Position numbers and translations under genes: made by a program. From contig JAJDVW010000071.1 of the NCBI GenBank assembly GCA_022825925.1, forward strand, positions 1-64,000: a stretch of DNA of 64,000 nucleotides, in the 5' to 3' direction. Each line of letters begins with the position of its first letter. Positions within the stretch are counted from its first letter, which is position 1. The notes under the pieces were generated by a model. It did no database searches and was not told the origin of the DNA. It saw only the letters and a list, made by a program, of their open reading frames with translations. Origin of the DNA: Pseudomonadales bacterium. Lineage in GTDB: Bacteria > Pseudomonadota > Gammaproteobacteria > Pseudomonadales > Azotimanducaceae. Positions 62,999 to 64,000 of the stretch are shown piece after piece.

Positions 62999-63835
62999 GT
63001 GGAGATTCGACCGACGAACGGAGGCTGCGGCGCGGAAGTCGCCGGGGTCGACCTCAATGCCCTCTCGGATGCCCAGGTCGAGGCGATCCTGGACGCGCAC
63101 GCCGAGTACGGCGTCGTGTTCTTCCGCGACCAGGAGCTGACGCCGGATACCCAGCTCGCGGCGGCGGAGCGGTTCGGGCCGATCAACGTGAATCGCTTCT
63201 TCTCCCGCGTCGCCACGCAGCCGCGGGTGGCCGAAGTGCTGAAGGAAGCGCACCATCCCAACAACATCGGCGGTGGCTGGCACACGGACCACTCCTATGA
63301 CCAGTTGCCCGCGATGGGTTCGATGCTCTACGCGATCGACGTTCCCGCCCACGGCGGCGACACGATGTTCGCCAACATGTACAAGGCGTACGAATCGCTT
63401 TCCGACGGGCTGAAGCGCACGCTGGAAGGGCTTTCGGCGGTGCACTCGAGCCGCCACGTGTTCGGTCCCGGCGGCTACCACGAGCAGCGCCGCGACGGGC
63501 GCTACGAGAACGCCGAGCAGGCCACCCAGGACGCCGTCCATCCGGTCGTGATCCGGCATCCCCGGTCGGGGCGGCCGGCGCTGTACGTCAACCGTGCGTT
63601 CACGCTGCACATCGACGGCTGGACCGTCGAGGAGTCCCAGCCCCTCCTGCAGTACCTGTACGGCGTCGGCGGGCGGCCGGAGCACACGTGCCGGTTCCGC
63701 TGGGAGCGGGGGAGCGTCGCGTTCTGGGACAACCGCGCGACCTGGCACTACGCCCTGGACGACTACCCCGGCGAGACCCGGCGCATGCACCGGGTCACGA
63801 TCGACGGCGGGGAGCTTTCGGCTTACGCGGCTTGA
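62999..63835 (+). CDS. TauD/TfdA-family Fe(II)/2-oxoglutarate dioxygenase
   Basis: The 278-residue enzyme has the facial triad WHTDHSYDQLP (His, Asp near residue 100) and ATWHYALDDYPGETRRMHRV (His and the 2-oxoglutarate-binding Arg). It would oxidise a small organic substrate such as a sulfonate or aryloxy acid, releasing succinate and CO2. The start is GTG 62999, six bases after AGGAGG, giving EIRPTNGGCGAEV, the normal family N-terminus. An upstream in-frame extension lacks conserved sequence. Confidence 0.93.
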   Translation: MEIRPTNGGCGAEVAGVDLNALSDAQVEAILDAHAEYGVVFFRDQELTPDTQLAAAERFGPINVNRFFSRVATQPRVAEVLKEAHHPNNIGGGWHTDHSYDQLPAMGSMLYAIDVPAHGGDTMFANMYKAYESLSDGLKRTLEGLSAVHSSRHVFGPGGYHEQRRDGRYENAEQATQDAVHPVVIRHPRSGRPALYVNRAFTLHIDGWTVEESQPLLQYLYGVGGRPEHTCRFRWERGSVAFWDNRATWHYALDDYPGETRRMHRVTIDGGELSAYAA

Positions 63836-63858
63836 GGGCAACGGGGATTTCGGACGAC

Positions 63859-64000
63859 ATGGGACGCATCATCGCGCAGACCCGGGTCACCAACCTCTTC
63901 GACGAAGACAAGTCGATCCAGTGCGGCACGTTCGTCGACACCGGCGCGGGCGCCCTGATCCTGCCCTCGGCGTGGAAGGAGCGCCTGGGGAGCTTCCGCT
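63859..64000 (+). CDS. Retropepsin-like aspartic protease domain protein (5' part only)
   Basis: The gene starts at ATG 63859, 23 bases after the dioxygenase, and is cut by the window end after 47 codons. CGTFVDTGAGALILP contains the D-T-G-A motif of clan AA aspartic proteases. Length, other domains and function are unknown. Confidence 0.7.
   Translation, partial: MGRIIAQTRVTNLFDEDKSIQCGTFVDTGAGALILPSAWKERLGSFR

Overview
The window is high-GC, densely coded proteobacterial DNA. RNase T, a YceH-type protein, a GcvR-type ACT repressor, an Nth with Escherichia coli residue spacing and a CGFS glutaredoxin together suggest an uncultured gammaproteobacterium. The single-chain GlyQS-type glycyl-tRNA synthetase and the two luciferase-like (LLM) oxidoreductases are less typical of that class, so placement is an inference. 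The sequence runs off both ends, and the last gene is cut by the right edge.

Bases 1-22700 form a surface-polysaccharide locus. It encodes GDP-mannose synthesis (manC), the complete dTDP-L-rhamnose pathway (rfbA at 1.7 kb; rfbB, rfbC and rfbD at 15.1-17.6 kb), glycosyltransferases, a Wzm/Wzt-type ABC exporter, two tandem pyruvyl-transferase-like proteins, and a 1036-residue fusion of sulfotransferase, coiled coil and RgpF-type rhamnan-synthesis domain. A CysC kinase lies directly upstream of the fusion and CysD/CysNC lie 6 kb away, so a sulfated, perhaps pyruvylated, rhamnose-rich polymer is a reasonable model. The locus is interrupted at 4-10.2 kb by an accessory patch. This holds a HicA-like small ORF with an HTH/uracil-DNA-glycosylase-like partner, three full or partial Uma2-family genes, two degenerate copies of a tyrosine-integrase C-terminus in direct repeat, a glycosyltransferase stump and a 3'-truncated group II intron.

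Bases 22700-50000 are mostly housekeeping and metabolic genes: glyS-gcvR (overlapping), a DUF1499 membrane protein, a phosphodiesterase, an SCP2-type thiolase with its zinc-ribbon partner, cysD-cysNC, a TMEM175-like channel, a DUF72 protein, acyl-CoA dehydrogenase, prolyl oligopeptidase, grxD, rnt, argG, prs, yceH, nth, an enolase-superfamily enzyme, two LLM oxidoreductases and folK. Embedded here is a UGSC-family gene with an in-frame UGA that is best read as selenocysteine. A large conserved protein ending in CxxC and a broken AAA-ATPase gene lie just upstream of it.

Bases 50000-64000 carry a DegQ-like protease with an overlapping MFS transporter, tRNA-Gly(CCC), a proline/arginine-rich secreted protein, an SDR, another Uma2 protein, a four-gene form II CoxL-type molybdenum hydroxylase operon (coxS, L, M, G), a cystathionine beta-synthase-like gene with no canonical start codon at its conserved N-terminus, a TauD-family dioxygenase and the start of a retropepsin-like protein.

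The points most worth checking are the UGSC selenoprotein, the HicA-like/HTH-glycosylase-like pair, a palindromic element inserted in frame in the SRAP gene, the four-hairpin array at 26.1 kb, the AUC-like start of the cystathionine beta-synthase gene, and the sulfotransferase-RgpF fusion.
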